A stretch of 64,000 bases of DNA from Bacteroidota bacterium. GTDB taxonomy: Bacteria > Bacteroidota > Bacteroidia > Cytophagales > Cyclobacteriaceae. The translations under genes and the position numbers were made by a program. The stretch spans positions 124,001-188,000 of the forward strand of contig JAFDYU010000012.1 of assembly GCA_018267285.1 (NCBI GenBank), read 5' to 3'. Positions within the stretch are counted from its first letter, which is position 1, and each line of letters opens with the position of its first letter. The notes beneath the pieces were generated by a model. The model ran no database searches, was not told the DNA's origin, and saw nothing but the letters and a program-made list of their open reading frames with translations. This document shows, one piece after another, positions 9,176 through 17,717 of the stretch.

Positions 9176-11263
9176 TTAAATGCTCAGAATTTTCAATTCT
9201 ACCCTTCTGTTTATCGCTCGGTTTTCATCACTATTGTTTGGCACTTTGGTTTGAGACTCACCAAAACCCTTAGCCGAAAAACGGTTGGGGCTAATCTTCT
9301 TTTCGAGTAAAAAATCGGAAACACTTTTTGCCCGTTCTTGAGAGAGTGCTAAATTGTATTGATCGGTTCCAATATCATCGGTGTGTGCATCTACTTCTAC
9401 GCACAAGGTAGGGTTCTCGTTCATCAATTGCACCACACGGTTTAACTCGGTAAATGAAATATCCGAAAGCTTAATTGAGTTAGACTCAAAGTTGATGTCG
9501 CGCAGCGTTAGCTTGGCATTCTGTTCCAACTTTAGCAGTTTAATAGTTACAGGGGCCACGCTTCCTTGTGTTGCATCAATAATTTTAGAATTAAAAGCAT
9601 AACCCTGATCACTGGTCACCTCCATTTCGTAACGGTCGCCCGAACGGAGCGACACCAACTGGTTTCCATCAACTTCAATTACCTCATCTCGATTCTTGTT
9701 TCTTAATAAGAGTTTTGATTTAACTCTCGTGTTATTAACCAGATCTGCTACATTCACCTGTACCTGAATCTTGTCGGGAACAAGTTCGATGTATTTTTCA
9801 AATGTGCGATAGATCACCAAGCCGGAGGCATCAAATTCCAACAAAACACTTTTAAAATGTGGAGCACTGACAATCACCTCGTATGCTGCACCGATCGGCA
9901 GGTCGGTTGTTAGTTTCCCATCACCCGAATTATTTTTAGTGTCGTTCATGAAAATATTTTGACCTTTCTGCCTGATTTTAACATCGGCCAACACGGGCTC
10001 AAAAATTTCATTGTCATTGATGTACAGGTTCAGCCGTACAGTTTTAAACAAATGAACGTCTAAACTTTTCTCGTGATAACTTACAGTTTTACGAAGGTCT
10101 AACGCGTACATAAACGAAGAATAACCTTCTTTTAAAAACTCGACATTAAAACTTCTCCCAACCGGTAACACCAGCGTGTATCGCCCATCCGAAGGATTAT
10201 TTTCAATCTCAAAAGCTACTTCTGATGTTAGTGCGTCTGTAACACGAATCTTTGCCCCGATTCCATTTTTAGAATCTTCATCGGTTACATAGCCCTGAAC
10301 TACGTTGTTCTTGAATTGCCTGAGCTTTGGTGGGATTACTACTGAATAAATATCTTGATTGTTGTAGGTATAATACATTAAATCACCCTCGGCCGAAATG
10401 CACGGCAGTTGGTCGTCTTTATCGGTGTTAACATAATTTAGCGGCTCTGGCATAGTCCATTCACCAATGGTATTCAGTTTGGATTGGTACATATCGAAGC
10501 CTCCTTTGCCCCCGGGGCGATTGGAAGAAAAGATCAACGTCTTTCCATCGGCCATGATGCGAGGTGCCTTTTCACAATCTTGATTTACAGGCCATGGTAA
10601 TTTTACGGGCTTGCCCCACGAGCCGTCATTTTCTTTTTCCGATTTATAGATGCAGGTACAGAATACCCCTTGTTTGCGCAAGTCTCTATCGCGTGGGCCT
10701 TCGGTATTGACCCGGATGAAGTAAAGCGTTTTACCATCGGCAGTCACCGAGGGGAATGCTTCGTATCCGCCCACCATTTCTTTATCTTTATTTAAAAAGG
10801 GTTGCGTGTTGATGGGCGGGCCGATATTTACAGGTGTGCCCCAACCTTCTCGTGTTCGGGTGCTGTAAAAAATTTCGTGGTCGCCAGTATTTCCAACCGA
10901 CTTAAAAAAATAAAGCACGTTTCCATCAAAGCTCAGACTCGGTCCGCCCACCAAATCTGTAGAGTCAGAAGTCGCACTGATCTTTGTGAGTGGGGCTTGA
11001 ATCCACCAGGCACCATCGTCTTTTCTAGCTTCGTACAGATCGTATTTCTTTCCATTGCTTCCCTGAAAAATTATTGTCTTTCCATCGGCCTGAATGGTGG
11101 GGGCATATTCAACAAAATCAGGGCTACCAATGGCCAATCGTTTTGTATTGTTGTAATACAACATGGAGTCTATCGGTTGAATTACCTGACCTGTTTGATT
11201 TTGTTGAGCAAACAATTTCCAAGTATTGGCAACTAAAAATAAAGTTAAAGCAGTAAGCCGCAT
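9176..11263 (-). CDS. PD40 beta-propeller / OmpA-family peptidoglycan-binding protein
   Basis: The 695-residue exported protein starts with a signal peptide (cleavage near KLFAQQ). Residues ~40-310 hold WD40-like PD40 repeats, for example APTIQADGKTIIFQGS, PSLSFDGNVLYFFKS, APRIMADGKTLIFSSNRPGG and LPCISAEGDLMYYTYNN. Next comes a carboxypeptidase-regulatory-like beta domain with GYVTDEDSKNGIGAKIRV. The C-terminal ~110 residues are an OmpA domain with the peptidoglycan-contact block VDAHTDDIGTDQYNLALSQERA and a final NRRVELKI. Such fusions anchor envelope complexes to the cell wall in Bacteroidota and often sit near gliding or type IX secretion components. None of those are visible here. It lies between the CHAT and 741-residue genes. 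Confidence 0.88.
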   Translation of the reverse strand: MRLTALTLFLVANTWKLFAQQNQTGQVIQPIDSMLYYNNTKRLAIGSPDFVEYAPTIQADGKTIIFQGSNGKKYDLYEARKDDGAWWIQAPLTKISATSDSTDLVGGPSLSFDGNVLYFFKSVGNTGDHEIFYSTRTREGWGTPVNIGPPINTQPFLNKDKEMVGGYEAFPSVTADGKTLYFIRVNTEGPRDRDLRKQGVFCTCIYKSEKENDGSWGKPVKLPWPVNQDCEKAPRIMADGKTLIFSSNRPGGKGGFDMYQSKLNTIGEWTMPEPLNYVNTDKDDQLPCISAEGDLMYYTYNNQDIYSVVIPPKLRQFKNNVVQGYVTDEDSKNGIGAKIRVTDALTSEVAFEIENNPSDGRYTLVLPVGRSFNVEFLKEGYSSFMYALDLRKTVSYHEKSLDVHLFKTVRLNLYINDNEIFEPVLADVKIRQKGQNIFMNDTKNNSGDGKLTTDLPIGAAYEVIVSAPHFKSVLLEFDASGLVIYRTFEKYIELVPDKIQVQVNVADLVNNTRVKSKLLLRNKNRDEVIEVDGNQLVSLRSGDRYEMEVTSDQGYAFNSKIIDATQGSVAPVTIKLLKLEQNAKLTLRDINFESNSIKLSDISFTELNRVVQLMNENPTLCVEVDAHTDDIGTDQYNLALSQERAKSVSDFLLEKKISPNRFSAKGFGESQTKVPNNSDENRAINRRVELKILSI

Positions 11264-11278
11264 ACAATAAACTTACTC

Positions 11279-14200
11279 TTAATTTCCGATCAACACAAAA
11301 GCACCCCAAAAATAAGGAGCCGGGTATTGTTCTTTAATTTTCAATTGTGCCTCACGGAAAGCCTGATGTTTTGGTTTACCTGCAATCCAGTTGGCATAAA
11401 AAGCATTCATCAGTTCTTGCGTGGCCTGGTCATCCACTTGCCACAAACTCATCAGAACATGATGTGCACCCGCAACCATAAACGAACGTTGCAATCCGTA
11501 AACACCTTCTCCGTTCCTCACTTCACCCAAGCCTGTTTCGCAAGCCGAAAGCACCACCAAATCAGTTTGATCTAAATTTAAGTTCATGGCTTCGTAGGCG
11601 GTGAGTACACCATCTTCTTTACGCTCGAAGTTGGTTCGTTCTGCAGACGCACCTGCCAGCAAAACTCCAGACCTAAACAAGGGGTTCGATATTGTTTCGT
11701 CATTTTGAGTAATATCCACATCGCTTAGAAAAAATCCGTGTGTGGCAATATGAATCAACCTGGGACTAACTAATTTTTTGAGTGCTTCTTCTGAAGCTTC
11801 TTTCCCGGAAAGCGGATGTGCTCCCCATTGTTTTGAAGACAGCAACGAAAATATTTCTTTAATTTCTTTCTCGGTAGCCGGAAGTGCCGGAATATTTTCT
11901 CCTTCAAAACCGAATGAAACTGCGCTGCGTTTATTTATAGCAACGGTATGATCGGGTAGATCTAAATTGAAATCAACGTTACCAAAAAGATAGGCCGAGG
12001 GCTGTGTGTTTTGAGCCGAAATAGAATTAACAAGCTCACGGGTACTGCTCAACTGCCGGATCGAATAATCGTCAATCACCCATTTCTTTCTTTGAGCATT
12101 GTACAATGAATTGAAATTAACTTTATTAAAGACACCATCACAACTCAAAAATAATGTTGAAGTATTGTTAAGCGCAGCCTGTAAGGGTTGCCAAAAAAAA
12201 CGATACGATAGTGTATCCTTAAGCCTGAATTTGATGGTGTTGCGGTGATATTTGAATTTTCGGTTTTCCAAGGCTTTACCAAGAGGCCAAATTACCAGGC
12301 TGGGTTCAGGTTCACCTTTTTTCAAAATAAGAGCCGCATAGTAGAGCGAATCTTTAGTATATCTCTTTTTAATTCGTAAAATTTCTACCGCTGCTTCGTT
12401 GGCCTGAAGATTCTGCCACACGTGCTCCCAGGTAACGTTTGGGTTTTCTGACTGAGTTTTAAAATCAACTGACAACGAAGAAAGTTTCTTCTCCATATCG
12501 TTGGCTAGTAATTCCAGAGCGGCTCTATCCGTGGTAAACCGGGCACGTTCTTCTTCTGAAGATCTTACGTATTTTACAATTTCTTCTTTCGCGGCAATCC
12601 ACTTCGTGTACAATTTCTTTAACGAGGTGTCGGAGCTTGCCTGAATACGTGCCCTCACCTTGTTGCTGGCATTAAACAAAATCGCTTTGGTTGCCAACTG
12701 AACATTGTATAAATCTTTAAGCAATTTATTTTTTTGAGTTGGATCGGCCAGCGCATATTCAACACAAAAATCCTGATAAGAATCAAACACAGGCTTAATG
12801 CGTGCATAGAAGGCGCCTTTTTCTTTTTCACTCAGAGAGGGAAAAAAATCTTTAATTTGTTTGAGATAATAGCGAACAACGGGCTCATAATTTATTTGTG
12901 CTTCAGCAAACCGGTGTTGGGCATGATAAACTCCGGCTAAGCCAAAAAGTGAATATGCGTAATCGGGGTGTTCTTCGCCCAATACTTTCCTTCTTAGTTC
13001 AAGTGATTGCCTCCACATCTGTTCGGCTTTATCAAAATTTTCCTGATCTTGATTTGCAGTAGCCAAATTGCTGAGCATCACGATATAGGTTGGATGCTCT
13101 TTTCCAAGCGTGCGCGCGGTGATTTCCAGCGCCTGCTCAAGCACAGCTTGGGCGTCTGCTTGCCTTCCTGTCTTTTGATATAACGTGGCGAGGTTTTGAA
13201 GGATGATGGCGTACTGAGGGTGATTCTCACCGAGTACTTGTTTATCAATTGCCAACGCTTCGTTAAGTAACGGCTCAGCCTGAAGAAGCTTATTGTCAAG
13301 TTGATATAGCGTAGCGAGATTCTGAAGACAGGTGGAGTATTCGCTGTTCTGCTTGCCGGCAATTTTTTCAAGTATTGATCTTTCTTCTGTCAGTAGCGTA
13401 AGAGCTTGAGGATAATTACCCAACGTTTGATAAAGTAGTGCCAGTGCATTGGTGGCAACAACATAGTCTGTGCCTTTCCCTCGGGTTAATTGGATACTAT
13501 TTCTTGCTTCTCTAAAAATCGGTTCTGCTTTTACGTAATCACCCTTTGCTTGGAAATACTTACCTAAATTGAGGTTGCATACGGCATACTCAGCCGATTC
13601 TTTTCCAAAGTTATGCTCGTACAACAACAATGCAGAATCAAGTTCGACTTTAGCATTTGTGAGATCGCCCGATTTCAAATTAAGTATAGCCAGATTCTCG
13701 AGGGCATTGGCATAAGCTATACTTGCTTTACCTTGAACAATAGCAATGTGAGCAGCCAGATTGTGCAATAGTTTTTGAGCAGCCCATAGTTCTCCTTGAG
13801 CCTGCTTGCTCGCAGCAAAATTATTGAGTGTAACAAACACAATGTGATCGGTGTATCCTTTTTCTGTTGTCTTGGTGTCAAGAATAGATTGATAAATAGA
13901 ATCGGCTCTCAGAAATTTTCCTTGTCGCTGGTACAAAGTTGCCAATCCATTCCGCGCGTTAAATTCTTCAGTATTCGGTTCGGGTGAAACACCTGCGGCT
14001 TCCATCAAAACATTTTTATACACTCCAATAGCTTTATCCGTCTCACCTTTTTGCCCCACGATTAAGGCGTATTTATTAAGAATACTCAAAAGTTTTCGTT
14101 TATCAACCGATAAAACTTTTTCAATCTTCTCTTTCGCTTCTTCAATTGATGCTACTGCCGAAGTTTGATCTCCTTTTTCAGAATAAAGAAGCGCCAGATT

Positions 14201-15262
14201 GGAGAGTGTTTCACAATAACCAATAAGCTCGGTTGGTTGTTCTTTGTTATATTTTGATAAGGCTTCTCGATACAAAGATTCCGCTTTACCGTAGTCTTTT
14301 TTGATTTGATACGCAGCTGCGTTGTTACTCAGGGAAAAAGCCAAAGTTGCAGGGTCAGTCGTTTCGTTTCTTATTTTAGCAAACAACAGCTCTGCTTCAT
14401 TGTTTTTCCCCATTAAAGCGAGGTTCTCTGCTCGCGCTGTAATTAGATTGAAATATTCTTTGGATGTTTTATAATCCGCTTTTTCATAAGCTAACTGAGC
14501 TTTCGTAAAATTATCTTCAGCCCGATTGTACAAGCCCTTTTTATTTAATGCAGCAGCTAATCCAAAATGTTGTATAGCAAACTCCGTTGGGTCGTTCAAC
14601 TGATTGTCATCATAAAGTTTAATGGCTCTTTCAAAATTTTTTAAAGCCTCATCAAGTTTGTTTAAATCCGTTTGTACCAGGCCCAGATCATAGTAGGCTT
14701 CAAGGCTGTTGGGAGGAAAACGGTTTTGTAGCTCACAGATCTTCAACCCGGAGGCAAGAAAATGATCTGCCTGTTGAGAGTTGTTTTGCAAAAAATAAGC
14801 AACACCCAATTCAAGCTGTTGTTCTATTACTCTAAAATCATCTATCGCGTAATATTTGAGTAAAACTTCGCGGCATTCCGTAAGTGATACTATTGCTTTG
14901 TCGTTCTCATTCAATTGTTTAAAAAACTGAGCCTGATTGGCCAAAGCGCCTGCATACGTGGTGTCTTTTTGCGCTGCAAGCAAAACAATTTCTTTCTGAA
15001 CAAACTCCAAACCTTCCGTATACTTTTCCTGTGCGTAAGAAATGGTAGAGAGTAACCGCAGCATAGAGGCCTGCACATTAATTTGCAACGAACCTGCCTC
15101 TTGATATTTTCTAAGTGCTTCTTGTGCAAGCCTGAAGGCTTCACCATAATTTTCCTTTACTAAAAAATTCTGTGCTTGTGAATAGTCCTCTCTCCAGGTT
15201 TGAGCATCACTCTGAAGCCAAACTAAAAACAATACAAAAAAGAATGCAAAATATTTAAGCAT
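11279..15262 (-). CDS. Exported TPR-CHAT putative cysteine protease
   Basis: The 1327-residue protein has a signal peptide (MLKYFAFFFVLFLVWLQSDAQT), then about twenty tetratricopeptide units over residues ~25-830. Examples are YPQALTLLTEERSILEK and LATLYQKTGRQADAQAVLEQ, of the kinesin-light-chain-like long-TPR type. A CHAT domain (Caspase HetF Associated with TPRs) closes it. The putative catalytic dyad is H1175 in HIATHGFF and C1241 in VLSACETGLG, both intact. CHAT domains are clan CD peptidases related to separase and caspases. It is the first gene of the operon with PD40-OmpA and the 741-residue protein. The export signal makes it an envelope protease rather than a cytoplasmic defence effector. 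Confidence 0.88.
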   Translation of the reverse strand: MLKYFAFFFVLFLVWLQSDAQTWREDYSQAQNFLVKENYGEAFRLAQEALRKYQEAGSLQINVQASMLRLLSTISYAQEKYTEGLEFVQKEIVLLAAQKDTTYAGALANQAQFFKQLNENDKAIVSLTECREVLLKYYAIDDFRVIEQQLELGVAYFLQNNSQQADHFLASGLKICELQNRFPPNSLEAYYDLGLVQTDLNKLDEALKNFERAIKLYDDNQLNDPTEFAIQHFGLAAALNKKGLYNRAEDNFTKAQLAYEKADYKTSKEYFNLITARAENLALMGKNNEAELLFAKIRNETTDPATLAFSLSNNAAAYQIKKDYGKAESLYREALSKYNKEQPTELIGYCETLSNLALLYSEKGDQTSAVASIEEAKEKIEKVLSVDKRKLLSILNKYALIVGQKGETDKAIGVYKNVLMEAAGVSPEPNTEEFNARNGLATLYQRQGKFLRADSIYQSILDTKTTEKGYTDHIVFVTLNNFAASKQAQGELWAAQKLLHNLAAHIAIVQGKASIAYANALENLAILNLKSGDLTNAKVELDSALLLYEHNFGKESAEYAVCNLNLGKYFQAKGDYVKAEPIFREARNSIQLTRGKGTDYVVATNALALLYQTLGNYPQALTLLTEERSILEKIAGKQNSEYSTCLQNLATLYQLDNKLLQAEPLLNEALAIDKQVLGENHPQYAIILQNLATLYQKTGRQADAQAVLEQALEITARTLGKEHPTYIVMLSNLATANQDQENFDKAEQMWRQSLELRRKVLGEEHPDYAYSLFGLAGVYHAQHRFAEAQINYEPVVRYYLKQIKDFFPSLSEKEKGAFYARIKPVFDSYQDFCVEYALADPTQKNKLLKDLYNVQLATKAILFNASNKVRARIQASSDTSLKKLYTKWIAAKEEIVKYVRSSEEERARFTTDRAALELLANDMEKKLSSLSVDFKTQSENPNVTWEHVWQNLQANEAAVEILRIKKRYTKDSLYYAALILKKGEPEPSLVIWPLGKALENRKFKYHRNTIKFRLKDTLSYRFFWQPLQAALNNTSTLFLSCDGVFNKVNFNSLYNAQRKKWVIDDYSIRQLSSTRELVNSISAQNTQPSAYLFGNVDFNLDLPDHTVAINKRSAVSFGFEGENIPALPATEKEIKEIFSLLSSKQWGAHPLSGKEASEEALKKLVSPRLIHIATHGFFLSDVDITQNDETISNPLFRSGVLLAGASAERTNFERKEDGVLTAYEAMNLNLDQTDLVVLSACETGLGEVRNGEGVYGLQRSFMVAGAHHVLMSLWQVDDQATQELMNAFYANWIAGKPKHQAFREAQLKIKEQYPAPYFWGAFVLIGN

Positions 15263-15330
15263 AAAGGCGTGTAGGTCAGGTAGAAAAAACGTGATTAATT
15301 TAATTATTTTTTCTGATAGGTGTATATGAT

Positions 15331-15338
15331 TATATTTC
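15331..15338 (+). promoter_or_regulatory. Possible -7 element TATATTTC before the SGNH hydrolase
   Basis: TATATTTC matches seven of eight positions of TAnnTTTG and lies 22 bases before the ATG at 15361, in the 98-base divergent gap. No clear TTTG -33 element is present. Confidence 0.25.
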
Positions 15339-15360
15339 CCTATTATTATAAGAATACAAA

Positions 15361-16044
15361 ATGAAAAAATTATCGTTGATTTTTATTTCATCTTTCTTTA
15401 TGATCACTCTAACGGAAGGTCAGGACTGGGCAAATCTTAAAAAGTACGAAGAAGCAAACAGAAAAATAGATTTACCCAAAGCGGATGAGCACCGGGTTGT
15501 ATTTATGGGCAACTCCATTACCGAAGGTTGGCTTGCCATAGATCCCGATTTTTTTAAAGACAAACCTTATCTTAACCGAGGAATAAGCGGGCAAACGACT
15601 CCACAAATGTTGGTTCGGTTTCGGCAAGATGTTATCGGGTTAAAACCCGAAGTAGTAGCGATACTTGCCGGAACGAATGATATTGCCGGCAACACAGGCC
15701 CAACTACATTGGAAGAAATTATGGGAAACATTGCTTCCATGGCAGAGTTAGCAAAAGCCAATACTATTAAAGTTATACTTTGCTCGGTGATGCCGGTATT
15801 CGATTATCCCTGGAGGCCGGGGCTTAAGCCGGCAACGAAAATTATAGAACTGAATAAAATGATCCAAAACTATTGTGTTCAAAACAATTTAATCTATGTA
15901 GATTTTTATTCTTCAATGGTAAATGATCAAGGAGGATTGAAGTACGAGTTGGGTGAGGATGGAGTTCACCCCAACAAGAAAGGATATGTAGTTATCGAAC
16001 CGTTGATTGAAAAAGCAATAACGGAAGCATTATCCAAAAATTGA
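15361..16044 (+). CDS. SGNH/GDSL-family hydrolase, exported
   Basis: The 227-residue esterase-type enzyme carries a signal peptide (cleavage after TEGQ). All four SGNH blocks can be seen. Block I is FMGNSITEGW, where Ser sits in GNS rather than GDS. Block II has Gly in RGISGQTT. Block III is AGTNDIAG with the oxyanion Asn. Block V is DGVHPNKKGY with the catalytic Asp and His. This layout is typical of Bacteroidota lysophospholipase-L1-like or carbohydrate-acetylesterase proteins that deacetylate glycans. The natural substrate is not evident. It stands alone between two minus-strand groups. Confidence 0.85.
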   Translation: MKKLSLIFISSFFMITLTEGQDWANLKKYEEANRKIDLPKADEHRVVFMGNSITEGWLAIDPDFFKDKPYLNRGISGQTTPQMLVRFRQDVIGLKPEVVAILAGTNDIAGNTGPTTLEEIMGNIASMAELAKANTIKVILCSVMPVFDYPWRPGLKPATKIIELNKMIQNYCVQNNLIYVDFYSSMVNDQGGLKYELGEDGVHPNKKGYVVIEPLIEKAITEALSKN

Positions 16045-16082
16045 TGGAATAAAATTTCTAAAAACAAAACTTCAATTCGTAG

Positions 16083-16322
16083 TTATCTCTTGAACTTTCT
16101 TAACAAGGCGATCACGGCAATAATCACCCATACAATATTTACTGTGGCCGAAGCAATCGCATCCAGATAAAGAGTATAAACGATGAGTAAGAAGCCACCC
16201 GTGAGGTTGAGCAATAAAAAATAGACAGAGTCGGATTTTATTTTTTGGTAACTGTTCAGCCCGTAGGCCACCAGCACCTCAAGCGCTCCAATCCATCCGA
16301 TGATATTGATTAACCACTTCAT
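16083..16322 (-). CDS. Small three-helix membrane protein, CBU_0592-like
   Basis: The 79-residue protein is nearly all membrane: helices at ~4-22, 33-51 and 56-74 with a Lys/Arg-rich C-terminus. The sequence features GWIGALEVLVAYGLNS, SVYFLLLNLTGG and VNIVWVIIAV agree with what I recall of the CBU_0592 family of small integral membrane proteins. Function is unknown. It starts 12 bases after the TlpA-type lipoprotein gene and is probably co-transcribed with it. Confidence 0.7.
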   Translation of the reverse strand: MKWLINIIGWIGALEVLVAYGLNSYQKIKSDSVYFLLLNLTGGFLLIVYTLYLDAIASATVNIVWVIIAVIALLRKFKR

Positions 16323-16334
16323 TTGAATACACGA

Positions 16335-17468
16335 TCAATGCCCAAGCACTTCGGTAAGTTTTTTATCGAGAAGCGCGCCTCGCAAATTTTTGGCAATAAT
16401 TTTTCCATCCTTATCAAGCAAAATGGAAAAAGGTATTGCGCCAATGTTGTAGTCGTGTGCGGCCTGAGAATTAAAATACTTCAAATCAGAAACGTGTGTC
16501 CAATCCAAGCCATCTTCCTGAATGGCCTGCAACCAGTCCGCTTTAGTTCTGTCGAGCGAAACCGAATAAATCTCAAATCCTTTCGATTTGAATTTATGAT
16601 AGGCGCGAACTACGTTCGGATTCTCTCTGCGGCAAGGTCCGCACCATTTGGCCCAAAAATCGATAAGGACATATTTTCCACGCAGCGAAGAAAGCTTTAC
16701 GATTTGTCCATCCGGATTAGGCAGCGCTATCTCGGGTGCAATTTGACCAATAGCCGTGATCTTCAGTTTCTGCACCAACGTAGCCAACTCTTTAGTGTAC
16801 CGATACGATGGCCAGCTTTTCTGAAATTTCGATAATGAAGAAACAAACAAATCAAGATTTTTGTCTTTATCTATAAGTTGTGGATCTTGAAGTAAATTAA
16901 ACAGCGCAAGCGAAGGCTGTTGTTGTTTTAGTAAGGCAACTATTTTATTTTGTTCTTTTTCTAAGAGAACCATATATTGATCTCTCAACGCTTCAATTTT
17001 AGTTTCGTTTTTTGCCGCTGCTGCCTGTTGGAATTCATTCTCTATGGCTTTAAGTGCCGGGGCTTCGGTAATTGTGCGTTGCATCGACACAATCCGCTGG
17101 TAAAGATCGTGGTCGGGCGAGCCCTTAATTTCTACCATTCCTTGCTGGTTGTTTCCGTCCACATTTAATTCAATGGTGCTGTGGTCAACCATCAGGTTTA
17201 CTTTTTGTTTACCGTAAAAAGTAACACCATAAACACCGGGTTCTGTTATGTGGAGCGTTTTTGAAAAAGTGTTGTCTTTCTCTAACGTAATCATTTCCGG
17301 TTGACCAAAACCGTCATTTCGCAATTCTTGAATTTGAATGATGCCCTGCGCTTGCGGGTAGTTGACTTTCCCTTTGATGATAACATCCCATCCGTTGTCG
17401 TCCGATTTCTTTTCTGAACTACATCCAAAGGATACGATGAGAAAAATAATTTGAATTACTGTTTTCAT
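16335..17468 (-). CDS. TlpA-like thioredoxin-fold lipoprotein with DUF4369 N-terminal domain
   Basis: This is a 377-residue envelope thiol-disulfide oxidoreductase. The N-terminus MKTVIQIIFLIVSFGC is a lipobox, with Cys16 the likely lipidated residue. Residues ~28-130 fit DUF4369, a beta domain common in Bacteroidota TlpA proteins. A helical linker rich in Glu/Gln follows. The thioredoxin domain from ~235 carries the active site WAKWCGPCRRE (CGPC). It resembles ResA/TlpA proteins that reduce periplasmic thiols, for instance in cytochrome c maturation. No cytochrome genes are close, so the partner is unknown. It follows the small GatB-tail gene by 27 bases. Confidence 0.87.
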   Translation of the reverse strand: MKTVIQIIFLIVSFGCSSEKKSDDNGWDVIIKGKVNYPQAQGIIQIQELRNDGFGQPEMITLEKDNTFSKTLHITEPGVYGVTFYGKQKVNLMVDHSTIELNVDGNNQQGMVEIKGSPDHDLYQRIVSMQRTITEAPALKAIENEFQQAAAAKNETKIEALRDQYMVLLEKEQNKIVALLKQQQPSLALFNLLQDPQLIDKDKNLDLFVSSLSKFQKSWPSYRYTKELATLVQKLKITAIGQIAPEIALPNPDGQIVKLSSLRGKYVLIDFWAKWCGPCRRENPNVVRAYHKFKSKGFEIYSVSLDRTKADWLQAIQEDGLDWTHVSDLKYFNSQAAHDYNIGAIPFSILLDKDGKIIAKNLRGALLDKKLTEVLGH

Positions 17469-17495
17469 TTCGGTTTACGTTTACTGTGCCCAATC

Positions 17496-17708
17496 TTAAC
17501 GATTCATTAGAGTTGATAGTTTCTTCATTAACAATTCATTTGCAGTTGTTGCTTCGAATTTGTCGCGGCTACGTCTTTTTATTTCACCCATCAACATATT
17601 AATAATTCCTGATTTTCCATTTTGATATTGTTCAATCTTCAGCGGAAACTCCTTCACCACCTCATCCACCAAGGCACGGATAAAATCTGTATCGGCTGTC
17701 TTTACCAT
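17496..17708 (-). CDS. Orphan GatB/YqeY-type C-terminal tail domain protein
   Basis: Only 70 residues long. It aligns by eye with the end of the GatB/YqeY tail domain. The pattern LVDEVVKEFPLKIEQYQNGK, then GIINMLMGEIKRRS, then ANELLMKKL matches the familiar GatB ending in which V(V/L)xE(N/F)P, YxxGK, LxGxxM and LxxKL recur. In GatB this helical piece contacts the tRNA elbow during Glu-tRNA(Gln)/Asp-tRNA(Asn) amidation. Here it stands alone, with neither the GatB catalytic body nor the first half of YqeY. It begins 9 bases after alaS, so it is probably co-transcribed with a tRNA synthetase. A full start codon and a Bacteroidota-style start context argue against a pseudogene. Confidence 0.72.
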   Translation of the reverse strand: MVKTADTDFIRALVDEVVKEFPLKIEQYQNGKSGIINMLMGEIKRRSRDKFEATTANELLMKKLSTLMNR

Positions 17709-17717
17709 AACATCCGG

